In this document: in pieces, positions 47,601 to 59,600 of the stretch | Position numbering within the stretch: position 1 is the first letter of the stretch | Layout: every line of letters begins with the position of its first letter | NCBI RefSeq assembly: GCF_023078275.1 | Contig: NC_062990.1 | Coordinates: 13,407,549-13,471,548 of the forward strand | DNA from: Leguminivora glycinivorella | Lineage: Eukaryota > Arthropoda > Insecta > Lepidoptera > Tortricidae | Direction: 5' to 3' | Length of the DNA: 64,000 nt | Notes under the pieces: generated by a model | The model's database searches: none | The model's input: only the letters and a program-made list of their open reading frames with translations | Told to the model about the DNA's origin: nothing | Program-made: the position numbers and the translations under genes

Positions 47601-50600
47601 CGTTGCCTCCTCCGTTGCCACCACCATTGCCGCCGCCATGTCCTCCGCCATGTCCTCCGCCATGTCCTCCGCCGTGTCCACCACCGTTGCCTCCGCCGTT
47701 GCCTCCTCCGTTGCCTCCCCCGTTGCCTCCCCCGTTTCCTCCGCCGTTGCCTCCGCCGTTGCCTCCGCCGTTGCCTCCGCCGTTGCCACCACCATTGCCG
47801 CCGCCATTGCCTCCACCGTTGCCGCCCCCATTGCCTCCGCCATTCCCTCCACCATTAATATCAGTATTATCCTGAAAAGATGGAAAAAAATATATATTAA
47901 GAAATACATGTTTCATTTAATTTGGTATAAACATAAGATATCTTTCACTAAACAAACTATGTATGTAGGTCTCTTGATTTTTCAAGAACGGGCAAGCAAC
48001 TCAGTTCAAAACTTTACCTTTTGCAGCTTGCAAAAGGTAAAGTTTTGAACTGAAAAAAAAAATGCCGGAGCAAGTAACTATTTTTTCAATAAATATTGGT
48101 ATGTAAAAAAAATCATACCCCTCCTGAATTATTGTTGTCATCCTAAAATAAAAGTTTTTATTTTATTTTACAAAATTCTGACAAAAACGAAAGACAAAAT
48201 GTATGCTGTCGAATCTTAAAAAATGTTTCGAATATAGGAAAATGCAAAAAATCGTACCCCTCCTGAGTTGTTGTTGTCATCCTAAAATAAAAGTTTTTTT
48301 TTTAACTTTACTTCCCGATAAGAATTACATATTTATGGAGTTTAATTAAATTTAAATCGTGTTCTGAATGAAGGAAAATGATAAAAACGCACCCCTCCTG
48401 ATTCGTTGCTTTTCTAAAACAAAATATTTTAAACTTTAGAGTTGCCGATGAAAATAACAGATGTTTAGATTCAAATCTTAAATCGTTACTATGATAATAT
48501 GAAAGAAACTAACGTGTTTTTCACTTTGCTCTCTACTCCACTGAAAAAATAAAACATAATTGTAACAACAAAAGGAGAATATAATTATTCGCCTTTGTTA
48601 CAGGCCCCACTCTGTATAAGTTGGTCGTATGCTTGTTTGCCACTACGTGGTATATACAAATGTGCGCGCAATTGGCACTGAAATTGGAGCAGTTTGATGT
48701 GTTCTTTAAAGGTAGGTACCCTTTTTGGGAATACAGGCGTCAGTTCTTGTATGTGTGTAATTGTGTATTAAGTCCACGGGTTAAAGCGGGCGCTCCTACA
48801 TGATATACAATTTATAGACACCGTGACCGGGTTATTTATATGAAATGAAGCAAAATCTCAAATGCAAATTTGTTAAATAAAATATATAGAAATAATACAA
48901 AATTTCGCATACATGTTTCTCCGATTCTTTACTATACTGTAAAAAAAAATATGTATAAATATTTTGACTTCTTACAGATCTTCAATAATTTTTATTTTTA
49001 GTAGTTGTAAAAAAATCATACTCGGTCGTGAGATTCATGATGCCACTGAAGAAAAAAAAATACATTAATGAGTTTTTTATCACCGCAAGCTAAAAAAATA
49101 TTAATGTTATTAGAAATTTGTTTTCATACGTGTTCATGATGCTTGGAATGCCACTGAAAGTTAAAAAAAAAAAATGATAAGAGTCTGATCGCATCTCTAT
49201 CAAACCTTCAGATAAGGAAAAACACGGTATACAAGAATTTGTATTCAAAGCAAAAATTAATGATATTGCGTTAAAATCCAACGATATATTTAATAAAACA
49301 CTTATTGATAGTATATTTATTTTATACTGGTGAACGGAAAAAAAAAATCTTACATCTTTGTGATCATTTTCGGTCCACTGAAAAAAAAAGTATTTTCATC
49401 AGACGCTTTACGAGTATCAGGAAAATAATGAAAAAATATTAAAATTATATAAAATTCAAATATCGTACATCGTGATGATGATGCTTGTGTTTTCCGCCTT
49501 TGTGCTGAAAATATAAAAATGTTGTCAAAAATTTGAACAAAAAAAATATGATTTTGTAAAGACATTACTAAGGAATCAATATAAAATTGGACACCCATTT
49601 CAACCTCTTAGGGGACGAATTTTGAAAAATCCTTCCTTAGTGCGCCTTTCCAAATTTGGAATCACTAGCACCAGCGTTTTGGGCTGTGGTTTGTTTTAAG
49701 TCGGTCAGTCGGTCATTCAGCCGGCGTATCATGCTTTCAATTTTATCACTTATCTGCGTGGATAAAGCACCCGCACGTTCTGGCAAGTATGTCAGTGTGA
49801 GAGTGACAGGTGTCTTATTCACGTTGATAAGTGATAAAATTGAAAGCATGATACGCCGGCAGGACTTTGCCATATATATATGAAATTAGTTCAATTGTTC
49901 ATTGACTGTCATCGCAACTATAATTATATATATTGTACATTGTGAGAAACGTTTCATAAAATAATTATTGGGTGAAAATTAAGTCTTAAATCTAAAAAAA
50001 ATCCTGTAAATAAGTTAATGATAACTAAAAAAATCAGTGTTTGGTTGAATTTATCGCCAGTATGAGGCTTATACACTGTATATAGTGTATATTTATTAAT
50101 AATAAGAAATTAAATAAACAAAATTAGATATAAAATATATGTAACAATTTTCTTACATTATTGTGGTCCCACTGAAAAATTAAATATATTTATTTTTTAT
50201 TAAATATAAAACCTAAGCTTCGTAAGTCCATCATTATATGAATTGTTTTCTTCATTGTTAGTATGAAGAATACAAATCAGGTGTCAATATCCTTGTACTA
50301 ATTGTATTTGTATAAATTAATAGTTTAAAAAACACTAGAAAAACATGCCTACAAGACTTCTAACAAATCCAAAAACAGCTATGATACGATGTTCCATTAT
50401 GAAGTTCCAGTTCATATCTTCCGGCTTCATCAACAGATCAGTTAGACAGTACCATATTATTGCACTGTCATCAGAACTTCATAGAGCTGCCAATTTTCAT
50501 TACGCTTCGATGCTTAGAAGATGGTTAAATAAAAGCGCTGACGGTTTAGCGTTAAGAGCGGGCGGGCGACTTTCAAACCGGAGGCCGCGAGTTCGAAGCC

Positions 50601-53600
50601 CGGCTCGTACCAGAGCGGGTTGAGTTTTTCGGAACTTATGTGCGAAATGTCATTTGATATTTACTAGTAATTTTTCGGTGAAGGGAAACATCGTGAGGAA
50701 ACAGGACAAATGCCAATAAGGCCTAGTTACCCTTCGGGTTGGAAGGTCAGAAGATGACAGTCGCTTTCGTAAAACTTGTGCCCTACGCAAAAAAAAACAA
50801 CAAAAACTTAACTTGTAATATAAATTTAAGTACAATGAAAATCAAGAAATTAGTAGTTTTACCTTCTTACGATCCTCGTGCCACTGAAAAAAGAAAATAT
50901 TTTTACTATATAATATAATACTAATATTTTTTTTTCAATTGTAAAATTATTAAAAAAAATAGTGGTATACCTACCTAAAGGAACCCGTTCCGTGCCATGC
51001 CGGGTCCAAAGGTCCCCATCACGATAGCAGCGTTACCCCGCTGATGGAGACCTGTTGTGCAAGCCATGACTTGGAACGGGGATCTTTTATTTTGTCTCTA
51101 AGGTTCTTTCCGATCTCTCGGAAGAGTTCACGCGCCTCCCTTCCCCAGGGCCCGGCTGTCTCGACCGCGACGGGCACAAAGTCGTATGTGGCTTCCAAGG
51201 CAGAGTACTTCAGGCGCTTGTTTTTGGCGGCAGTCTCTGCCGCTGAGCCTGCCGCACAGGCCTGCCGTCTTAACTGTGTGTCTGATATGAGATGCAGCAA
51301 ATGTAATATAAATCAGTTTAACAGAGAATTATGGGAAACAAACCTTTTTATGTTTCGCCTCGTTCCACTGAAAATTAAAGCAATATTTATTTCAGTAATA
51401 AATAAATAAATAAATATTATAGGACATTCTTACACAGATTGACTGAGGCCCACGGTAAGCTCAAGAAGGCTTGTGTTGTGGGTACTCAGACAACGATATA
51501 TATAATATATAAATATTTATATACATAGAAAACATCCATGACTCAGGAACAGTTATCTGTGCTCATCACACTAATAAATGCCCTTACCGGGATTCGAACC
51601 CGGGACCGCGGCGTAGCAGGCAGGGTCACTACCGACTGCGCCAGACCGGTAATAGACTGGAGAGTTACTCAAACTATTAATGAAACGGTATCTATATGTA
51701 AGTTAAAAGAAAAAAATCAGCAAATACCAGCCACAAGGGCACTTTTACACGTCACATACATATTTACAAAAGATTACACATTGAATTGAAGTTATAATTG
51801 ATAATACTAATTCTAAGTTCTAACTGAAGTATAACTCAGTTACTATAACTCTATTATTTAAAACCAATACTTAATTATGAACTAACATCTTTGTGATTTT
51901 CTTCTTCAAACTGAAAATTAAAACAAACAAATATAATAATTATTTTTATGAACAGCTGACTTATTAAAAATATATTAATATATTAGTAGTAGTATAGTGT
52001 TGTGTTTCTGCCGGTGAGTAAGGCTGCCAGAGCTCAACGAGGGTGCGGGGTGCTGACGACGGAAGGACTTACGGAACTTATTTGTTCCGTCTATTGTCCT
52101 TTGAGTCGTCGGCAACCCAAACCCTCCTTTGAACTTGTACACTCCTTTTTGCTAACACAGCAAAGGGGAGTGTACAAGTTTCTAATGGAGTGGCAACGCG
52201 CATGTGACACTATTTGAGTTGCATGCGTCCATAGGTTACGGTGACCGCTTTCCATCAGGCGGGCCGTATGCTTGTTTGCCATCGACATAGTATAAAAAAA
52301 ATAGTAAAATATATTTGTCGTACAGAATGATGTGCTTCTTCGCTCATCTGAAAGTTAAAAAAGATTTACTTTACTTACAGTTAAAATAAATTTTTATTTT
52401 TTAGTTTTATTTTGTATTTATTGTGTTTAATTTTGTTTAGAAAATTGTGTATGAATAATGAAAATAAAAAATGTTACATTAAAATAAATATAAAAATGTA
52501 AAATATATGCTTTAAAAAAAATAGGCAACTATAGCAACAAATTTATTGAGTGTTTTTAAGTAGTCACACTACATATTTATCTATACCAAGAAAAACCCCG
52601 TAATAAGATGCCATATAAGTATCAAAGAACAAATTACGGACACCTCCAGTGGTCAAGGCCGGATTCGAACCAGCATCTCATCTCATCAGCAATCCGTAAC
52701 GCCATGAATCTCTAAGGTAGATTTTTAAAAATACAATTTTTCTTACTTGGGTGTGTCTCTCATGTTCTTCCTGAAAAATAAACAAAATGTTAATGAGCAA
52801 TGGCAATGATAATTTAATGAGATTTTTATGAAAGAGAAAAATTGTGTAACAAAAATAACACAATTAGGTATCTTTTTTAACCGACTTCAAAAAAAGGAGG
52901 AGGCTCTCAATTCGACTGAATGTTTTTTTTTTCTGTTATGATTTTTGAGTTGGTAATGAATTTTTTATGTGCCTATTTAAGTGCTGCTGTACTGTTTATG
53001 AAATATAATTATATTCATTTATTGATTTTTCATGATATTACAATTATGTATTTAATTTAATTTGAACAATCATGAACCCTATTAGGGCATGGTATATTAA
53101 AAGGTTTAAAAGTTCCATGACGCTTTGGATTATCTGTTATGTCATTGTAACATGTTTCCGAATGTTTCTTTATTTAAATTACTAGGATCCATTGGTTAGT
53201 AACATAGTGACTTTGACTTATAATATATTGTTGAATGAATAATTAAATAATAAGTAAGTAACTAAAATAAATAAATGCTTACTTCATTTTTACCATGTTT
53301 TTTCCACTGCAAATAAAAAATAAAAAAGATTAACAATAGTAAAAATGAACAACCTTTAATACCCAAAGTTGATTTTGATGAGGTTTTAATCTTGCATGTG
53401 AAAAATATTAAATTATATTCTTACGCCATTCTTTGCATCATACTGAAATAAAGAATCTTTTCTGGTTATATCAGTAATTAACTATTATAAAAAATAATAA
53501 AACAAAAAAAATAGCAGGAGGTGCAACTGTAGTTGAATTCTTGTAACATGAGATTTTGAGAGTGTATCTATTAATTAAAAAAAAAACCTTCGGTAAAGCA

Positions 53601-56600
53601 GACAGAGAGTATGAACGTTACTGTGGTATTATTGTACTAGTATCATACAGTAGCATAAGGTTAACATATATTACGATTAAAATTAAAAATAGCTCACACT
53701 AAAATTTGGCAAAAACAATTAATTATCCACTGCCATAAGTATGCTTGGATTTCTGCTCATTTGTGACCCCACGATGCTTCAATATAGTTATAAATTAACG
53801 TAAATTATTTAAAATATACTAATTTAATATTACGTGTGAATTCTGAAAAAAAAAAACTTCAGCTCAGTGTTTCAATATATTAAATTGTAAACTTAAAATG
53901 AATACATACTTACATAGCTCTTGTGAAGGTTCATGACCTTGGTTGACTACAAGTGTGTACATACTTAAAAATTCTTCAGGATAAATTAAAGAATCCCAAA
54001 GGCAAAAAGGTTAAAAATTTAAAGAAATGGTTACCGATACCGATCAACCGGATCGAAACAAAGTCTGTAGTGGTACTCCCAGACTGGGCTGTTATTAATG
54101 TTATATATAACACGGTGTGATTGGGACAACGCACCATCGAGCCACCGCGATGTCCCTATGACCCCGTGTTATACGTATAAGTATAAAATTTATAACAGCG
54201 AGTGAGGCAGCACCATAAGACTCAAACTAATGCCTATTCTTGATGTCAGTTGCGTAGCAGACCATAGGCTCCCATGAGCCGATTCGAAATGTTTTTATAA
54301 CGCAAAGAAAATAATTCATTTTTATACGAACATAAAAAACATACGCTAATGGCTCCTATCAACGAGAGTGCGGTGTGCTGGTGACGGAAGGACCTACGGA
54401 ACTAAATTTGATTCGTCTATTGTCCTTTGAGTCGTCGGCAACCCGAACCCTCCTTAGAACTTTTACACTCCTTTTTGCTGTGTACTTAACACAGCAAAAG
54501 GTAGTGTACAAGTTTCTAATGGGTTGGCAACGCGTGTGTGACACTCCTTGAGTTGCGGGCGTCCATAGATTACGGTGACCACTTTCCATCAGACGGAACG
54601 TATGCTTTTTTGCCACCGACAGACACCGAAAAAATTATAATGAAACATTTAAGAGTTATTGATATATTATGTTATCGATGGCCAAAACAACAGCTGCTGC
54701 CAAATATTTATTTTTAATTAATTGTTCCCAGCGGTCCTATTACTAGTACCAAAGAGGATCGAGTATACAGAGTGGGGCCTGTAACAAAGGCGAAGAATTG
54801 AACTGTAGGCTATTCTCCTTATACTGATCAACATTTGTTCGGTGACTTTTAAAAATAACTTGTATTTTGATTTTTATCACCATTGAAAGTTTTTTCTAAG
54901 AGATAATGTATTGCGAATTCTGTTAAGTCTAAAGTGTGACAGACAACGTCAATGACAACAATAATGGCGTACATTGAAGCTAATATTTATTTTGTATGAA
55001 AAATTAAAAATTTAAAGACTTCATAATTTTTAAAAGTCACTGAACAAATGTTGATCAGTATAAGGAGAATAGCCTACAGTTCAATTCTTCGCCTTTGTTA
55101 CAGGCCCCACTCTGTATATGTCTTTGCTAATGCTAATACCCACTACTTAGATGCGGGAAAAGTGCCAAAAATATGTATACACGCATTGCTTATGATTGTA
55201 GACACATTTTTGTAGTCGGCAACAAACATATGAATACAGCAGGTTGTGTATATATGTATTTTTGGCACTTCAGCTGTATAATATCTTTCTTGCTGGCTTT
55301 ACAAGTTGGTATGATTGCTAAAAATTACCGATCCGCCTGATCCATGCGAAGACTGAAAAAAAAACTTCAGTTACGTACACTGGAAGATGTGAATGAATAT
55401 TTTTAGCGCGAAGGAAAATTATCGTCACTACTTTTAAAAAACTTGTATCTTCGTCTGTCAATGAAAAGAAAATTGTAGTAAGTATGTATGGAATGCATAT
55501 AGACTTACTGCGTTTTAACTTTGAGGAACAGCGTGAGATACGAGATTTATTAAAAGTAGTGACGATATGCCATTCAGTTATTGAATTAGCACCACTCAAA
55601 TATTTCTATTACAGACTTTAAGCTAGCCAGGTGCCGTAGCCGAGTGCCATTTCTGCGACGCAAAACGAAAACGAAACGCCGCGAAAGGTAGTCTGTCTCA
55701 GTCGCGCCAATACGCAAGAGCGATAGAGATAGATATCTACAACCGTTTGGTTTCGTAAGTGTTTGTGTCATTCGGCTACGTACCCAGTAACTATAAAGTG
55801 ATATTAGATTTTCTAACATTAATGTCGCCGACAAACTGAAATAAAAGTTTTGCGAAAAAAAAAACTTTTTAGGAATATTGTAAAATAAATATAAGTAACA
55901 AACATAACTCTAGTAAATCTGAATATATAAAGATAGCAAAAACTATATTTTATAAGATAAATAGATTGATTTATTGGCAAAAAAAGATTTAAAACTTTGA
56001 ATCAAAATAAAAATAGATTACCCATGAACTGTTCCAACTCTGAAAATGGACACAATACAACAAAAATTAAAACTATAACTAAAGTCAATTCTTGTGATGT
56101 GTTTCACGATTTATTTATTATCACTTTATGCCATGAAATAAATCAATAAATAAGTATTATAGGATATTCTTACACAAACTGACTGAGTCCCACGGTAAGG
56201 TCAAGAAGGCTTGTGTTTGGGTACTCAGACAATGATATTATACGTATATAGTATACACATAGAGAACATCCGTGACTCAGGAATTATTTATTTAGACATT
56301 ATTGCACGACCTAAAATTGTACAATTGGCGGACTTAATACCTTAAAGTATTCTCTACCAGTTTACCATTGGATTAAACAGAAACTTTATTTAGTGCAGGA
56401 TTGAGGATATGTCTATATGTGCTAATCCCAGAAATAAATGGCCTTATTCAAATCTAAGACCGTGGCTTAGCCGGCAGGGCACCAGTGGTGCCGCACCACC
56501 CGTTAGGCCAGACCAGTCGTCAGATATAATATTATGTAGATATACAACTAAGTTTTAGATTTCCGTTACATTTGACACGTCTAAAATTTTTATTTATACA

Positions 56601-59600
56601 TTTTTATACTGAATTTTATAAAAAAATACGATTATATTTCATATCTGTAATAAAGGTGATCAATCATTAATTACCGATGATTCTGAATGCGATGATGAAG
56701 AGTTCTGAAAAAAGAAGAGATTTCATTTAATGTAACCTTTTATTCAACATAATTTTATTATATATTCTACAAGCCAAGGCTTACACGATGGCTTCATTTT
56801 AAAAAGTTTATTTTTAGTCATGTTAAGTTTTGGTTGTGTTATTGTGTCATAAATTCATAACTTTTGATTAAAAAACAATCCATTACTTAGAACTGACCTA
56901 ACCTTATTAGTTGGGAGAAAAACTGCCGTTTTATCCCGCCAGGTATCGCACAATCGACACTGCTTAACCTCAACTTGTCATCTGTCAAATCCTATACATA
57001 TTTTGTTAATAACATTGTGAGATTACTTATATTGAGTAATATCTTATTTAAAATGGCCCTGTGTAGTGCTTTAGACTGCAAAAATAAAGGCGTTCACGCT
57101 TTCCCTAAAGACCCAAAGCGTAGAAAGGCTTGGGAGAAAGCGTTAAGAATCAAAAACTTTAAAGCAAAAGACTCATCGCGATTATGTTCCATGCATTTTA
57201 CATCAGATGACTATTACGGACAAAGTATATACACAAGTAAGTTACTTAATTTATTTTCGATTTTCGTGATCTATATCCAAGCATCGAAACTTTAAAGCAA
57301 TGATAACTTTCTTTCAGATTACGAGCCGAAAGCGAGATTCTTGAAGAAAACTGCCGTACCTTCAATATTTCCATTCAACGTTTCGAGATTAGATACGGCA
57401 AGTGCAACAGCCCGTCAGCAGCGACTTGAGATGAGGTCTCAGAAAAAGTTACGGTTTGAAGAGACTGTAACCCCATCAACAAGCCACCAACCATCTATGA
57501 ATAAAGAAAGAACTGTGCCCCACTCCATGGATGTAGAAAAAACTGTAACTCCAACATCAATAAATCAAGAAAGTACAGTGCCAGTCTTCATGGACGTTGC
57601 TAGTGAAATAGAAATTAGTGCGGATATAAATGATTTTACAGTGCCTATTTTAAATAATCCTAAATTCTCGTCTAAAGAGACGCAAATTGACATGGAACAT
57701 GTATTTGGAACAATACATAGATTCAAAAATGATGATAAAGCAATTAAATTTTATACAGGCTTCGAGTCTTACAGGAAATTCTATTTTGTTTACTCAACTT
57801 TGAGTCCTATGGCCCATAAAATACAGTATTATGGTAGTTCTGTTATTTTGCTCAGTACTGAAGATCAGTTCTTTTTAACAATAATGAAATTAAGACAAAA
57901 TAAATGTATTTTTGAACTAAGCAAATTTTTTAATGTAAGTACTACTACGGTGTCAAATATATTTATTACCTGGATAAATTTTATTCATCAACTCTGGAGC
58001 AGAATAAACATATGGCCTAGTAAAGAATTAGTTCAATACTACATGCCTCAACATTTCAAAGAATATAATAAAAATATTCGAGTGATATTAGACGCTACTG
58101 AAATAGCTGTTCAAAAACCAAAAAACACCACTTCACAGCAAGCTTCATGGAGTAGTTATAAACATGCTAATACTCTTAAAGTGTTAGTTGGTGCAACTCC
58201 TGGTGGACTGCTTACTTATTGTTCACAGGCTTTTGCGGGCTCTATAAGTGATAGGCAAACTGTTGAACGAAGTGATCTCTTATCCAAGTGTCAAAGTGAT
58301 GATACTATACTAGCCGACAGAGGATTTACTATTCAAGATATGTTTGCAGATAAAAATATAACCGTGAAGATTCCTTCTTTCCTAAAGGGAAAGTCCCAAT
58401 TACCAGGTTTGACAGTCATAAAAGATAGAGAACTTGCAAGTAAACGTGTTCATATAGAAAGGATTATAGGTTTGACAAAAACCTACAAAATATTAAAGTC
58501 GGAATTGGATCACAGTTATGTTCCAATAGCAAGTAAAATATTTTTTGTTTGTTTTATGTGTTGCAACTTTAGAGAATGTATAATGAAAAAAAAATAACAT
58601 GTTTCAATGTTTCTTTATTAAAGACAAATAATCTTTATACAAATATTTATTCAATATTGCACCCTCAAGGTCATGGACATAAAAATTGATTAAGCCCATG
58701 AGCATTTCATTGATGTAGGAATCATCCCTATCAATAAATAATACTTTTATGTCCTTAAAAGTATACACAATGAAATTACAGTACTTCCTTGTACTACAAT
58801 ATAGTTGTCCTTGTATTTGTGCATAATATGGATGTCTTTTTTTCAAACTTAACTTTCCATTAATATTTTCCAGGTATGGTACTGTAATTTCATTTATGAT
58901 GCTATACCGTGCAGCATATGGGCACTTTACTTCAACCACAGTCTCCTCGCCTATCAACCCATCAGGAGAGGCAGCAAGAAATGGGTATTCTTCAGAAATG
59001 AATAATCCACATTTCTGCACATCTATATCAAACATCTCTTCATATTTTTGCAAAGCAATTATTTCATGAATTTTGCCATGGGTTGTTGCTCTAGTAAATA
59101 TTGGCTTTGGTGACAGAATCTTCTCAATCGTGGATTTTTTTCCAACATGGGTACAGTGAGCCACTGTATAAAACATACTAGCTGTAATTCTGCATGCCCG
59201 CATTTCATGCCACTTAGCTGAATTATCTTGTCCTCTAGTATTTAGTTCCACTTCCTTTATCTTATCCGCAGTCACATTTTTAAAATATAAATCTTTCAAC
59301 AACTTTTCTTCTCCCGATTCTTCACAATATGAGTGATCCCATTCTATACCATGAGGATTTCCTGGTTCACACATTTGGAGTAGAGGCATAGACGTCTCCC
59401 CATAGCCAACTGCCAAATTTCTGACATAATCTTCATAATTTTCCATTATATCTTCATTATTAAGTGGTTCATAATTACATGTTTTCTTCCTCTTACTGGG
59501 TAAATGTTGTGCACGAATGGGAGATTTCTGAAATATCTTTGTAGGTTTTTTGAATGTCATCAACTCCTGAGTACATGCTTGATGTAATAAAATGTACATC

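Noticed and set aside
47371..48048. Long Ala/Ser-rich and Pro-rich plus-strand ORFs, and a Met/Ala/Glu-rich minus-strand ORF, over 47.3-48.0 kb
   Set aside because: They are other frames of the 12-bp GGGN/GGGH repeat. Only the minus-strand Gly frame matches the splice boundaries and phase of gene B.
50345..50623. 92-codon plus-strand ORF
   Set aside because: Its 3' third is the tRNA-like head of the SINE at 50535; no recognised domain in the rest.
54028..54057. 30-nt block with acceptor and donor in a gene B intron
   Set aside because: In phase 0 it contains a TGA stop.
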